Of a stretch of 12,945 nucleotides of DNA, positions 5,989 through 12,945 are shown one piece after another. Under the pieces are notes generated by a model, which saw nothing but the letters and a program-made list of their open reading frames with translations, was not told the DNA's origin and searched no databases. The stretch is from contig CAYWJN010000073.1 in the NCBI GenBank assembly GCA_964457455.1, positions 1 to 12,945 of the forward strand, read 5' to 3'. The first letter of the stretch is position 1; each line of letters starts with the position of its first letter. Source of the stretch: JABMPU01 sp964457455 (lineage in GTDB: Bacteria; Cloacimonadota; Cloacimonadia; Cloacimonadales; TCS61). Made by a program: the position numbers and the translations under genes.

Positions 5989-8151
5989 ATGAATTTATTA
6001 GATAATTTAAATCCTGCCCAGCAAAAAGTTGTTACATCCACAGAAGGACCTGTGCTGGTTCTGGCTGGGGCAGGAAGCGGCAAAACCCGCTCTGTAATTT
6101 ATCGAACTGCTTATCTCATAAATTATAAGAAGATCAATCCTTGGAATATTCTGGTTGTAACCTTCACAAACAAAGCTGCTCGTGAATTAAAAGACAGGTT
6201 GGAAAATACTTTTAAGCTCTCTACTCATTCTCTTTGGATTGGAACTTTCCATTCTGTTTGCATGAGAATTCTCCGATATGAACAGGCAATTCTTCCCTTT
6301 ACATCAGATTTCTCTATTTATGATGAAAACGACCAGAAAGTGATTTTTAAAAAATTATACAAGAAACTGGATATTGACCCGAAATATTTTCCAATAGCCA
6401 GAATCAGAAATATCATCAGTCGTCAGAAAAACTCTTTAATCCAACCCAAGGATTTTTTTGAATTCAATGAAAAAAATTATTACAGCGAAAATGTGATAAA
6501 AATCTATGAAGCTTATCAAATATTTTTGCTGGAAAACAATGCGTTGGATTTCGATGATCTTCTGATGTACACTGCAATTTTGCTTCATGATAATGAATCC
6601 ATTCGCAGCAAGTACGAAAAAATGTTTCAATATGTAATGATCGATGAATACCAGGATACAAATTATGCCCAATTCAAAATCGTAAATTTAATCGCCAAAA
6701 ATCATCAAAATCTTTGTGTGGTAGGAGATGATGATCAGGCAATTTATAGCTGGCGTGGTGCTGATATACGAAATATCTTAGAATTTGAAAAAGATTATAA
6801 AAACGTTGTAAAAATCAAATTAGTGCAAAACTACAGGTCGCCGAAATCAATCTTGAACCTGGCAAACAGCCTGATAAAATTTAATTCTCAAAGACATGAA
6901 AAAGAGCTGTGGACCGAGATAATATCCAATAAAAAACCAACCCTCAACGTCTTGGAGAATGAGAATGAAGAAGCCAGATCTATCGCTGAAAAAATTCATG
7001 CTTTTAAGTTAAAAGATGGAAATTTGAATGAATGTGTAGTTCTTTACAGAACCAATGCTCAATCACGAGTTTTCGAGAATGCCTTCATTCAAAAAAATAC
7101 AAAATACCAGATTGTTGGAGGAGTCAATTTCTATCAGCGTAAAGAGATAAAAGACATAATCGCTTACCTTCGGGTTCTGGCAAATCCGCAAGATTCCGAA
7201 AGTCTGCTCAGGATAATTAATTTTCCTACTCGTGGAATTGGTAACACTACTATTGCTAAAATCATCGATTATGCAACCCTCAAAAATATTACGATTTACG
7301 AATCAGTTTTATCTAAAGAGAATCATTTCCTCAAAGGTGCAGCTGCCAAGCGAGTTGAAGCGTTCGCTTCCAAAATATTAAATTGGAAGAAAATTTCTGA
7401 AGAAATGCCAATCACTTCTTTGATTATGAAAATAATCGATGAACTACATTTGATGGATATTTATGATTTCAGTGATGATCCGAAAGATATTTCCCGATTG
7501 GAAAATATCAAGGAATTCATTGCTGCAACAAATGAATTTTCCGAGAATATTGAGAAAGAAACCGGACAAAAACCTTTCTTAACAGAATATCTGCAAAATA
7601 TTTCTCTGCACACGGATCTGGACAGTGTAGATGATAACGAAGAATCCGTAAAACTAATGACAATGCACAATGCCAAAGGTTTGGAATTTGATAATGTGTT
7701 TATTGTGGGATTGGAAAACGGTCTGCTTCCTCATTCCAAATCTATGGATAATGAAAAAGAATTGGAGGAAGAACGCAGACTATTTTATGTGGCAATCACT
7801 CGTGCAAAAAAAACCGTAGCTCTTTCTTATGCCAGAGCAAGAAGAATATTCGATGCGGTTCAGAGAACTTTGCCAAGTAGATTTTTAATGGAATTCGATG
7901 ACGAATTAATTGAAAAAGAAGATCATGTTTTTTATGAAATTCAATCTCCGAAAAAGCAAAGAAAAACACAGAAACCTGTAATCCTGGAAACTCTAAAATA
8001 TTTTAAAGTTGGACAAAAAATCATTCATGCGAAATTTGGAAATGGCATTATATTAAATGTTGATGGCATTGGAAAAGATGCGAAATTAACCATATCTTTT
8101 TCAAAAGGAATGCTGAAAAAAATTATTGGAAGTTATGTAAAGGTATTATGA
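5989..8151 (+). CDS. UvrD/PcrA-type superfamily 1 DNA helicase
   Basis: This 720-residue ATP-dependent 3'-5' helicase acts in nucleotide-excision and mismatch repair and in clearing proteins from DNA. All SF1A motifs are present: Q motif LNPAQQKVV (7-15), Walker A GAGSGKT (27-33), motif Ia VVTFTNKAA (56-64), motif II IDEYQDTN (218-225), motif III GDDDQAIYSWRG (246-257), motif IV NYRS (281-284), motif V TMHNAKGLEF (558-567) and motif VI YVAITRAK (600-607, arginine finger R605). The C-terminal 50 residues (FKVGQKIIHAKFGNGIIL, from 672) match the Tudor-like domain that contacts RNA polymerase in PcrA/UvrD. Length is normal. There is no good ribosome site before the ATG. In the 60-base gap a TACAAT (5930-5935) with CTGACC 18 bases before is a possible own promoter, but weak. 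Its stop overlaps the next ATG. UvrD and PcrA are not distinguishable here. Confidence 0.96.
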   Translation: MNLLDNLNPAQQKVVTSTEGPVLVLAGAGSGKTRSVIYRTAYLINYKKINPWNILVVTFTNKAARELKDRLENTFKLSTHSLWIGTFHSVCMRILRYEQAILPFTSDFSIYDENDQKVIFKKLYKKLDIDPKYFPIARIRNIISRQKNSLIQPKDFFEFNEKNYYSENVIKIYEAYQIFLLENNALDFDDLLMYTAILLHDNESIRSKYEKMFQYVMIDEYQDTNYAQFKIVNLIAKNHQNLCVVGDDDQAIYSWRGADIRNILEFEKDYKNVVKIKLVQNYRSPKSILNLANSLIKFNSQRHEKELWTEIISNKKPTLNVLENENEEARSIAEKIHAFKLKDGNLNECVVLYRTNAQSRVFENAFIQKNTKYQIVGGVNFYQRKEIKDIIAYLRVLANPQDSESLLRIINFPTRGIGNTTIAKIIDYATLKNITIYESVLSKENHFLKGAAAKRVEAFASKILNWKKISEEMPITSLIMKIIDELHLMDIYDFSDDPKDISRLENIKEFIAATNEFSENIEKETGQKPFLTEYLQNISLHTDLDSVDDNEESVKLMTMHNAKGLEFDNVFIVGLENGLLPHSKSMDNEKELEEERRLFYVAITRAKKTVALSYARARRIFDAVQRTLPSRFLMEFDDELIEKEDHVFYEIQSPKKQRKTQKPVILETLKYFKVGQKIIHAKFGNGIILNVDGIGKDAKLTISFSKGMLKKIIGSYVKVL

Positions 8152-9101
8152 ATAAACGAATTAAGCTGATTATCCTATCTATTTTCTTGTTAGGAACTAT
8201 AAATCTTTCTGCCACGAAATATGCTGGAGAAATCTTCAGGATGGGCTCCGGAGTGAGAAATTTTGCCCTGGGAAATTGCGGAATTTCTGATGCTGATTCA
8301 TATGGTTTAGCCTATTGGAATCCTGCCCTCATTGCCAAAACTGAAGGGAATAAATTTGAATTGATGCATGCAGAAGAATATATGGGACTTCTTACTTATG
8401 ATACATTTTCTGCCATCTGGAATAAGCAATTTTCAATAGTAATTACCAGGATTGGCATCGATGATATCCCTCTTACAAAAGTTCCCAACGACACCCTGGA
8501 AGTAGGCTTTGATAATCGACCCTACAAATACAAATCAGTGAATAATTCTGATTTTGTGGTTTACCTGGGATTTTACAGGAAAATCGGAAATTATCATATT
8601 GGTTTAACTCCCAAATTTGCCTATCGACATTTGGCTGAAGAAAATGGTTTTGGTTTTGGAGCCGATATTTCATCATTTTATGAATTTTCAGATAAATTGT
8701 TGATCGCATTCAAGATTCGTGATTTCTTTTCAACCCAGATTTTATGGGGAAATGGAACTCATGAAATTGTAAATCCGGGTTTTGATCTCGAATCCAATTA
8801 CACGTTTTTTATGCCGTTAATAAACTTAAATTCTAAAGTTTTTGCCGGAACTGAAATTCATACAGATGGTAGAGAAGAAGCTGCCACAATTGCTGCCGGC
8901 TTTTTAAGCTTTGATTTTCATTTTGGATTGGAAGCGAATCTCCATAAAAATGCCGATCTATATTTTGGTTATGATATTGATAATTTTACCACTGGTTTGT
9001 CATTAAAAATAAAAAATAAATGGAAAATAAATTATTCCTTTGAACAAGATTCGGAAGACTTGGAAAATTCGCATCGCATCTCAATCGGATTGAATTTATG
9101 A
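8148..9101 (+). CDS. PorV/PorQ-like (UPF0164-type) outer-membrane protein
   Basis: This 317-residue exported protein probably forms an outer-membrane beta-barrel of the FadL-like PorV/PorQ group, abundant in FCB bacteria. It has a signal peptide (1-22, cleavage near LSA) and the hallmark N-terminal segment KYAGEIFRMGSGVRNFALG, then ISDADSYGLAYWNPA (46-60). After that come alternating-hydrophobicity strands with aromatic girdles, and a C-terminal strand SHRISIGLNL suited to BAM recognition. PorV and PorQ serve the type IX secretion system in Bacteroidetes, but many homologues outside that phylum have unknown roles and no other T9SS gene is in this window. The ATG at 8148 overlaps the helicase stop (ATGA), with TAAAGG (8138-8143) four bases upstream. 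The gene in turn overlaps dxr by the same ATGA arrangement. Confidence 0.85.
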   Translation: MNKRIKLIILSIFLLGTINLSATKYAGEIFRMGSGVRNFALGNCGISDADSYGLAYWNPALIAKTEGNKFELMHAEEYMGLLTYDTFSAIWNKQFSIVITRIGIDDIPLTKVPNDTLEVGFDNRPYKYKSVNNSDFVVYLGFYRKIGNYHIGLTPKFAYRHLAEENGFGFGADISSFYEFSDKLLIAFKIRDFFSTQILWGNGTHEIVNPGFDLESNYTFFMPLINLNSKVFAGTEIHTDGREEAATIAAGFLSFDFHFGLEANLHKNADLYFGYDIDNFTTGLSLKIKNKWKINYSFEQDSEDLENSHRISIGLNL

Positions 9102-10240
9102 AAAAAGTCGCTATTTTAGGTGTGACCGGTTCAATCGGACTTTCCACGATCGAAGTTGTCAGGCAGCATCCGGAAGAATTCAAAATCGTACTCGCATCCG
9201 CAAATAGCAATCATCAAAAACTGTTTGCTCTAACCAGAGAATTCTCCATTCCAAATGTGGTTATAACAAACAACTTTATTGAAAGTCAGATCACTGATTA
9301 TCCTGAGAATACGAACATCAAATTCGGTGAAGAGAATTTACTTGAAACTCTCAAAACTCTCGAATGTGATATCGTGCTTAACGCCATTTTTGGTTCTGCG
9401 GGTTTGAAATCTACAATGACTGTTCTTTCCAGAGGAATTGATCTTGCTCTGGCTAATAAGGAATCGCTGGTTATGGCTGGACATCTGATACGGAAAATGC
9501 AGACAGATTCCAAACTGATTCCGGTTGACAGCGAACATAGTGCGATCTTTCAAGCTATTGGAACTACTCCTTTAGATGAAGTTAAATCTGTGACTTTAAC
9601 AGCTTCCGGAGGTCCTTTTCGTAAACTCCCTCTTAATGAATTTGATAAAATTACAATCGAGCAAACCTTGTCTCATCCAACCTGGAACATGGGTACAAAA
9701 GTAACAGTGGATTCTGCTACTATGATGAATAAAGGCTTGGAAGTGATCGAAGCTCACTGGCTGTTCCATAAAGATTTTTCAGAGATAAAAACCGTGATAC
9801 ATCCCCAATCGATAATTCATTCTTTTATTGAATTTGTAGATGGTTCGATTATGGCACAAATGAGTTTCCCCACCATGAAATTGCCCATCCTGTTTGCTCT
9901 TTCCTATCCACATCACATCAAATCAGATGTTTCAAAAAGTAATATTCCGGATTTTCCTGATCTAACTTTTTCGGAAGTTGAAAGAGATAGATTTCCGCTT
10001 TTCTTTTTAGCTAAAAAAGCAGGTGAAACCGGAGGGTTGGTTCCCACAATTTTAAATGCTGCAAACGAGGCTGCAATCGACCTTTTCCTGAAAGATAAAA
10101 TCCATTTCACCCAGATCTACAAACTTGTAGATTCTGCACTCTCTACTGAAAACAATGTACATCATCCAGATTTGAATACTATCATTCAAACCAATTCTGA
10201 GATCTATCAAAAGATTAAAAGAGATTATAAGAAGATTTAG
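9098..10240 (+). CDS. dxr: 1-deoxy-D-xylulose 5-phosphate reductoisomerase
   Basis: Dxr (IspC) converts 1-deoxy-D-xylulose 5-phosphate to 2-C-methyl-D-erythritol 4-phosphate with NADPH, the committed step of the MEP isoprenoid pathway, in the cytoplasm. The 380-residue protein is of normal length and complete: the nucleotide-binding GVTGSIG (8-14), LANKESLVMAG (118-128), the metal-binding D144 and E146 in VDSEHSAI, ASGGPF (169-174), the flexible-loop LSHPTWNMG (191-199) with H193, W196 and M198, and NKGLEVIEAH (211-220) with N211, K212 and E215. These correspond to the E. coli catalytic residues. Its start overlaps the stop of the PorV-like gene (ATGA), without a strong ribosome site, so translation is probably coupled. 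Dxr is often beside cdsA, uppS or rseP; here it is not. A hairpin starts six bases after its stop. Confidence 0.98.
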   Translation: MKKVAILGVTGSIGLSTIEVVRQHPEEFKIVLASANSNHQKLFALTREFSIPNVVITNNFIESQITDYPENTNIKFGEENLLETLKTLECDIVLNAIFGSAGLKSTMTVLSRGIDLALANKESLVMAGHLIRKMQTDSKLIPVDSEHSAIFQAIGTTPLDEVKSVTLTASGGPFRKLPLNEFDKITIEQTLSHPTWNMGTKVTVDSATMMNKGLEVIEAHWLFHKDFSEIKTVIHPQSIIHSFIEFVDGSIMAQMSFPTMKLPILFALSYPHHIKSDVSKSNIPDFPDLTFSEVERDRFPLFFLAKKAGETGGLVPTILNAANEAAIDLFLKDKIHFTQIYKLVDSALSTENNVHHPDLNTIIQTNSEIYQKIKRDYKKI

Positions 10241-10245
10241 TTTCT

Positions 10246-10270
10246 TGTTTCCAAGATTTTCTTGGAAACA
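10246..10270 (+). terminator. Hairpin after dxr, probable transcription terminator
   Basis: TGTTTCCAAG (10246-10255) and CTTGGAAACA (10261-10270) form a perfect ten-base-pair stem with a five-base ATTTT loop, six bases after the dxr stop. Downstream is TAATTGTTTAAAAATTT, T-rich but without a continuous T run, so it is an imperfect intrinsic terminator. Its position at the end of the long run supports termination there and separate expression of comEC. Confidence 0.55.
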
Positions 10271-10307
10271 TAATTGTTTAAAAATTTCATTTTGAAAAGA
10301 TTACACA

Positions 10308-10340
10308 TTCTCATTCCCAAGTCCAACTTAGGAACGAGAA
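10308..10340. repeat. REP-like palindrome between dxr and comEC
   Basis: A 15-base arm (10308-10322, containing TCATTCCCAAGT) faces an arm at 10326-10340 (ACTTAGGAACGAGAA) across a three-base CCA loop. Thirteen positions pair on the plus strand; the other two become G-T wobbles if the minus strand folds, so that strand forms a full 15-pair stem. The form resembles dispersed palindromes of the type TTCCCAAG..CTTGGGAACGAG that I recall from many environmental genomes. The word AGGAACGAGA in the right arm (10330-10339) recurs after comEC at 12838-12847. Confidence 0.65.
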
Positions 10341-10361
10341 ATGAAGGTTTTACATTTTTTA

Positions 10362-10390
10362 TTTTCGGTGTTCTTTCAGTGTTTTCGGTG
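10362..10390. repeat. Three tandem-like copies of a TTTTCGGTG word
   Basis: TTTTCGGTG (10362-10370), CTTTCAGTG (10373-10381) and TTTTCGGTG (10382-10390) are near-identical nine-base units starting 11 and 9 bases apart. They sit in a T-rich strand between the palindrome and the comEC start. The flanks (TTTTTTA before, TTTAATTTTTTGGTTCCGG after) continue the T bias. No coding or known regulatory role is evident. Confidence 0.55.
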
Positions 10391-10435
10391 TTTAATTTTT
10401 TGGTTCCGGTTTAACTGAGTTAGGAAATTAATATA

Positions 10436-12814
10436 ATGCCCAAATCTCCTTCCAGTCCAATTATTTTGCCTGCAATTATCTGGATTTCAGGAATTATTGC
10501 AGGAAAAATTCTGCAAGCACCTCCAATATATTTTATCATTGCAACACTGATTTTTCTTATCTTTTCTTTCCTGAAAAAATTTAGATTCTATTTTCTGATT
10601 TTAGCAATTTTCTCGCTCGGAATACTGCGCATTTCATTAACCACGATTTTCCCAACAAATCATATAAACTCAATTGTACAGAGCTATCCCCAATTTATGC
10701 AACCAATAAATGGAACAATCATATCTGAGGTGAGGAAGGTAAAAGATTCATTCCGTTTTACTTTGGAAATCAATGAAATTGCTGACGTAAAAGTGGATGG
10801 GAAAATCAATTTCAGTACAAGACAAACTGACTTGAAATACGGAAATGTTGTATCAATAGTAGCTGTCATCAGAAAAATTGCCAAAAACTCCAATCCCAGC
10901 AGTTTTGATTACCAGGAATACTTAGCTTCAAAAAATATTTTCGCTTCAGGTTATGCTAAAACAATAATCAAGGTGAAAGATTCAAAGAAAACATTTCTGA
11001 AAAATATAATTATTAATATCAGAAAATTCATTCGCGGAAGAATTGAAAACCGATTTGGAACAAATGCAGGTTTCATCAAAGCAATCGTAATCGGAGACAA
11101 AACTGAATTATCAGAATGGAGAACAACTCTCAACAAAGCTGGTTTGAGCCACCTTCTGGCAGTCAGCGGTCTGCATGTTGGCATCTTATACCTGATTATA
11201 TTTTCCCTGCTCAAATTGTTCATTCGCAATAGAAATATTGTCCGTGTTTCATTGATAATTCTCCTGATTATTTATGGAGAGATATGTTCTTGGTCACCTT
11301 CTGTGAGCAGAGCTGTAATCATGCTTTCACTTTACCTGGTGGCAAAAATTATTCAAAGAAAACCGGCTCCAAACAATATTTTAGCCATCAGTCTAATCAC
11401 AATTACGTTCATCCAACCAAGCCAACTATTTTCAGTTGGACTGCAATTGTCATTTACAGCTGTTTTTGTACTTTTAAATATCGTTCCCAGGATTCGATTT
11501 ATCAGACTTCGAAAAGATGAAATCGAACTTTTATCTAGCACAAAGAAAATCTTAAATGGAATTCTAATTATTTTTGTCTCTTCAGGAATTCTGAATATCT
11601 TCCTGGCACCTGTAATTGCTTTTAATTTCAACCAGTTCAATATGAACGGAATCATTGGAAATTTAATAGGAATTCCGTTAATTTCAGTATTGTTGCCTTT
11701 ATCACTTTTGATAATTTTTCTTCCATTTGGAACGATTTTCTATCAAAATAGTTTCAGATTATTAATGCTCTCTTTTGATAAATGGTCAGGTTTTTCAGCT
11801 TCTTTGCCAATGTTTTCCGGTTTCATTTCTATCAATTCCTTTCAGATGGTTTTGATTTATTTGATACTTTTTTCGCTCGCTTTCCAATTGAAAAAAGAAG
11901 CTTCAAAAACGACTAAAAAAACCAAAAAGAGAAACGTTTTATTTATATTACTTATTGCAGCGTCTATTCTTATATTTATCTCTTTTGGAAGGGAAAGCAG
12001 CAATGACCTGAAAATAACTTTTTTTGATTGTGGTTTGGGAGATCTATTCTTGGTAGAAACTCCGGATAATGAAAGCATCTTAATCGATTCCGGACCACCG
12101 GATTTCACTTATCAGCATTTTGAGAAATCAGCTTTTCCGTATCTTAAAAATAATGGTATTTCTACGTTGGATTGGGTAATTATAACCCATGCACACAATG
12201 ACCACTACGGAGGTTTGGACTTTGTTTTGCAAGAACTCAAAATAAAGAACCTGATTGTAACCGATGAATTTCAAAAAAGGAAAATATGGAGAACTTTCGA
12301 GGATAAAATCGAACAAGAGAAATGTGAAGTTATTACAATAAGTGATACAACTCATCTGTCTTTGAAAACTGTAAAATTTATGATTTTACATCCAGATAAT
12401 TCGTTTTATAATAAAAATATAAACAATATGTCAATCGTTGTGAGGATGGATTATTCTGATTTCTCTGTGCTTTTTACAGGAGATTTGGAGAAAGAGGGAG
12501 AAAATCATTTATTACTCTGTTATCCGGAATTCCTGGATTGTGATCTTCTTAAAATCGGTCATCACGGCAGCAAAACTTCCAGTTCCATTGCGTTCATAAA
12601 AGCTGTAACACCCGAATATGGTTTCATCTCCACTTCCCTGAAAAACAGGTTTAGCTTTCCTCATGAGGTAACTTTGGAAAAGTATGATTTTCTGGGATCG
12701 AACCTATTTATTTCCGGAATCGATGGTGCTTTGCAGATTACAACGGATGGCAAAAAAGCTCATTTCAAAACCTTCTTAAGTAACAAAGAATTTGTAGATG
12801 ATACGCTGGAATGA
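10436..12814 (+). CDS. comEC: ComEC/Rec2 family DNA-uptake channel with MBL domain
   Basis: ComEC is the inner-membrane channel that carries single-stranded DNA into the cytoplasm in natural transformation. The 792-residue protein has the full three-part layout: N-terminal membrane helices (about 8-72) and a soluble OB-like domain (about 88-180, with SSFDYQEYLASKNIFASGYA); the Competence domain (about 205-490) with FIKAIVIGDKTELS, HLLAVSGLHVG (239-249) and many membrane helices; and a C-terminal MBL domain (about 523-775) with FDCGLGDLFLV, D551, THAHNDH (584-590), TGD (681-683) and GHHGSK (708-713). The metal ligands are all present, so the nuclease-type site looks usable. A lysine-rich segment (486-499) lies between the channel and the last helix. 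TAGGAA (10421-10426) is ten bases before the ATG. The gene stands alone between two repeat-bearing spacers and probably has its own promoter. Confidence 0.96.
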   Translation: MPKSPSSPIILPAIIWISGIIAGKILQAPPIYFIIATLIFLIFSFLKKFRFYFLILAIFSLGILRISLTTIFPTNHINSIVQSYPQFMQPINGTIISEVRKVKDSFRFTLEINEIADVKVDGKINFSTRQTDLKYGNVVSIVAVIRKIAKNSNPSSFDYQEYLASKNIFASGYAKTIIKVKDSKKTFLKNIIINIRKFIRGRIENRFGTNAGFIKAIVIGDKTELSEWRTTLNKAGLSHLLAVSGLHVGILYLIIFSLLKLFIRNRNIVRVSLIILLIIYGEICSWSPSVSRAVIMLSLYLVAKIIQRKPAPNNILAISLITITFIQPSQLFSVGLQLSFTAVFVLLNIVPRIRFIRLRKDEIELLSSTKKILNGILIIFVSSGILNIFLAPVIAFNFNQFNMNGIIGNLIGIPLISVLLPLSLLIIFLPFGTIFYQNSFRLLMLSFDKWSGFSASLPMFSGFISINSFQMVLIYLILFSLAFQLKKEASKTTKKTKKRNVLFILLIAASILIFISFGRESSNDLKITFFDCGLGDLFLVETPDNESILIDSGPPDFTYQHFEKSAFPYLKNNGISTLDWVIITHAHNDHYGGLDFVLQELKIKNLIVTDEFQKRKIWRTFEDKIEQEKCEVITISDTTHLSLKTVKFMILHPDNSFYNKNINNMSIVVRMDYSDFSVLFTGDLEKEGENHLLLCYPEFLDCDLLKIGHHGSKTSSSIAFIKAVTPEYGFISTSLKNRFSFPHEVTLEKYDFLGSNLFISGIDGALQITTDGKKAHFKTFLSNKEFVDDTLE

Positions 12815-12820
12815 CTTTAA

Positions 12821-12861
12821 AACCTTGCGAACGGTCGAGGAACGAGACCTTCGTAACGGTT
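12821..12861. repeat. Bulged stem-loop seven bases after comEC
   Basis: AACCTTGCGAACGG (12821-12834) pairs with CCTTCGTAACGGTT (12848-12861) in 13 pairs with one bulged C on each side (12832 and 12857) and one G-T wobble. The 13-base loop carries AGGAACGAGA (12838-12847). The arms are also imperfect direct repeats of each other (ACCTTGCGAACGGT and ACCTTCGTAACGGT), each half-palindromic. It could terminate the comEC transcript, but no T run follows, and its build fits a dispersed intergenic repeat better. Confidence 0.55.
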
Positions 12862-12874
12862 GGCATTTGATTCT

Positions 12875-12895
12875 ACCCGACTCGTAAGTTTGGGT
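12875..12895. repeat. Second stem-loop downstream of comEC
   Basis: ACCCGACT and AGTTTGGGT pair around a CGTA loop in eight pairs with one G-T wobble and one bulged T. It follows the preceding stem-loop by 13 bases, so the two form a compound element. The remaining bases to the window edge (12896-12945) show no gene or structure that I can support. Confidence 0.45.
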
Positions 12896-12945
12896 CTAAT
12901 GGTCGAAAATTGGTTGCTATTTTGACAAAATTTCACCGATTATTT

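Noticed and set aside
8148..9101. Evidence for a type IX secretion locus
   Set aside because: Only one PorV/PorQ-like barrel is present. No other T9SS component and no T9SS C-terminal sorting domain appears in the window, and PorV-like proteins are widespread outside T9SS.
10246..10390. CRISPR-like array in the dxr/comEC spacer
   Set aside because: The repeats are short, unequal in length and lack regular 30-40-base spacers; they are a hairpin, a palindrome and a T-rich word repeat.
10432..10437. Perfect TATAAT overlapping the comEC start codon
   Set aside because: A -10 box here would start transcription inside the gene, no matching -35 box lies 16-18 bases upstream, and TATAAT words are common in AT-rich DNA.
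11353..11655. 100-residue minus-strand open frame inside comEC
   Set aside because: It is a shadow of the comEC reading frame, which is fully supported by domain motifs; the antisense peptide shows no recognisable features.

Overview
The window (roughly one third G+C) looks like chromosomal DNA from an uncultured Gram-negative bacterium of the Fibrobacteres-Chlorobi-Bacteroidetes (FCB) superphylum; a Cloacimonadota-like organism is my best guess. The reasons are the PorV/PorQ-type outer-membrane protein, the DUF5683-type membrane protein, two lipoproteins with lipobox cysteines (so a diderm envelope), and the low-G+C coding style. The phylum call is an inference; no rRNA gene is present.

Layout. 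1-810: the 3' part of an IS5-type DDE transposase, cut off by the left edge. 811-1127: AT-rich spacer with no gene. 1128-1577 (minus): smpB, divergent from everything that follows. 1755-10240 (plus): one long, tightly packed co-directional run: a WecA/TagO-type polyprenyl-phosphate sugar-phosphate transferase, an RNase Z-like metallo-beta-lactamase (MBL) protein with a TTG start, a TPR lipoprotein, a DUF5683-type membrane protein, a small fibronectin-III-like lipoprotein, a UvrD/PcrA helicase, a PorV/PorQ-like outer-membrane protein and dxr. Most junctions are overlaps or gaps of 1-15 bases; the one larger gap (60 bases) precedes the helicase. 10241-10435: non-coding spacer holding a terminator-like hairpin, a REP-like palindrome and a T-rich triplicate repeat. 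10436-12814: full-length comEC. 12815-12945: non-coding DNA with two more stem-loops, sharing a 10-base word with the palindrome upstream of comEC.

Functionally the run mixes envelope work (undecaprenyl-linked glycan initiation, two lipoproteins, an outer-membrane barrel), isoprenoid precursor synthesis (Dxr, which ultimately supplies the undecaprenyl carrier used by the WecA-like enzyme), DNA repair (UvrD) and DNA uptake (ComEC). I see no defence island, CRISPR array, prophage or secondary-metabolite cluster. The least explained parts are the TPR-lipoprotein/DUF5683/FN3-lipoprotein trio and the intergenic palindromes flanking comEC. I do not claim a new system here.
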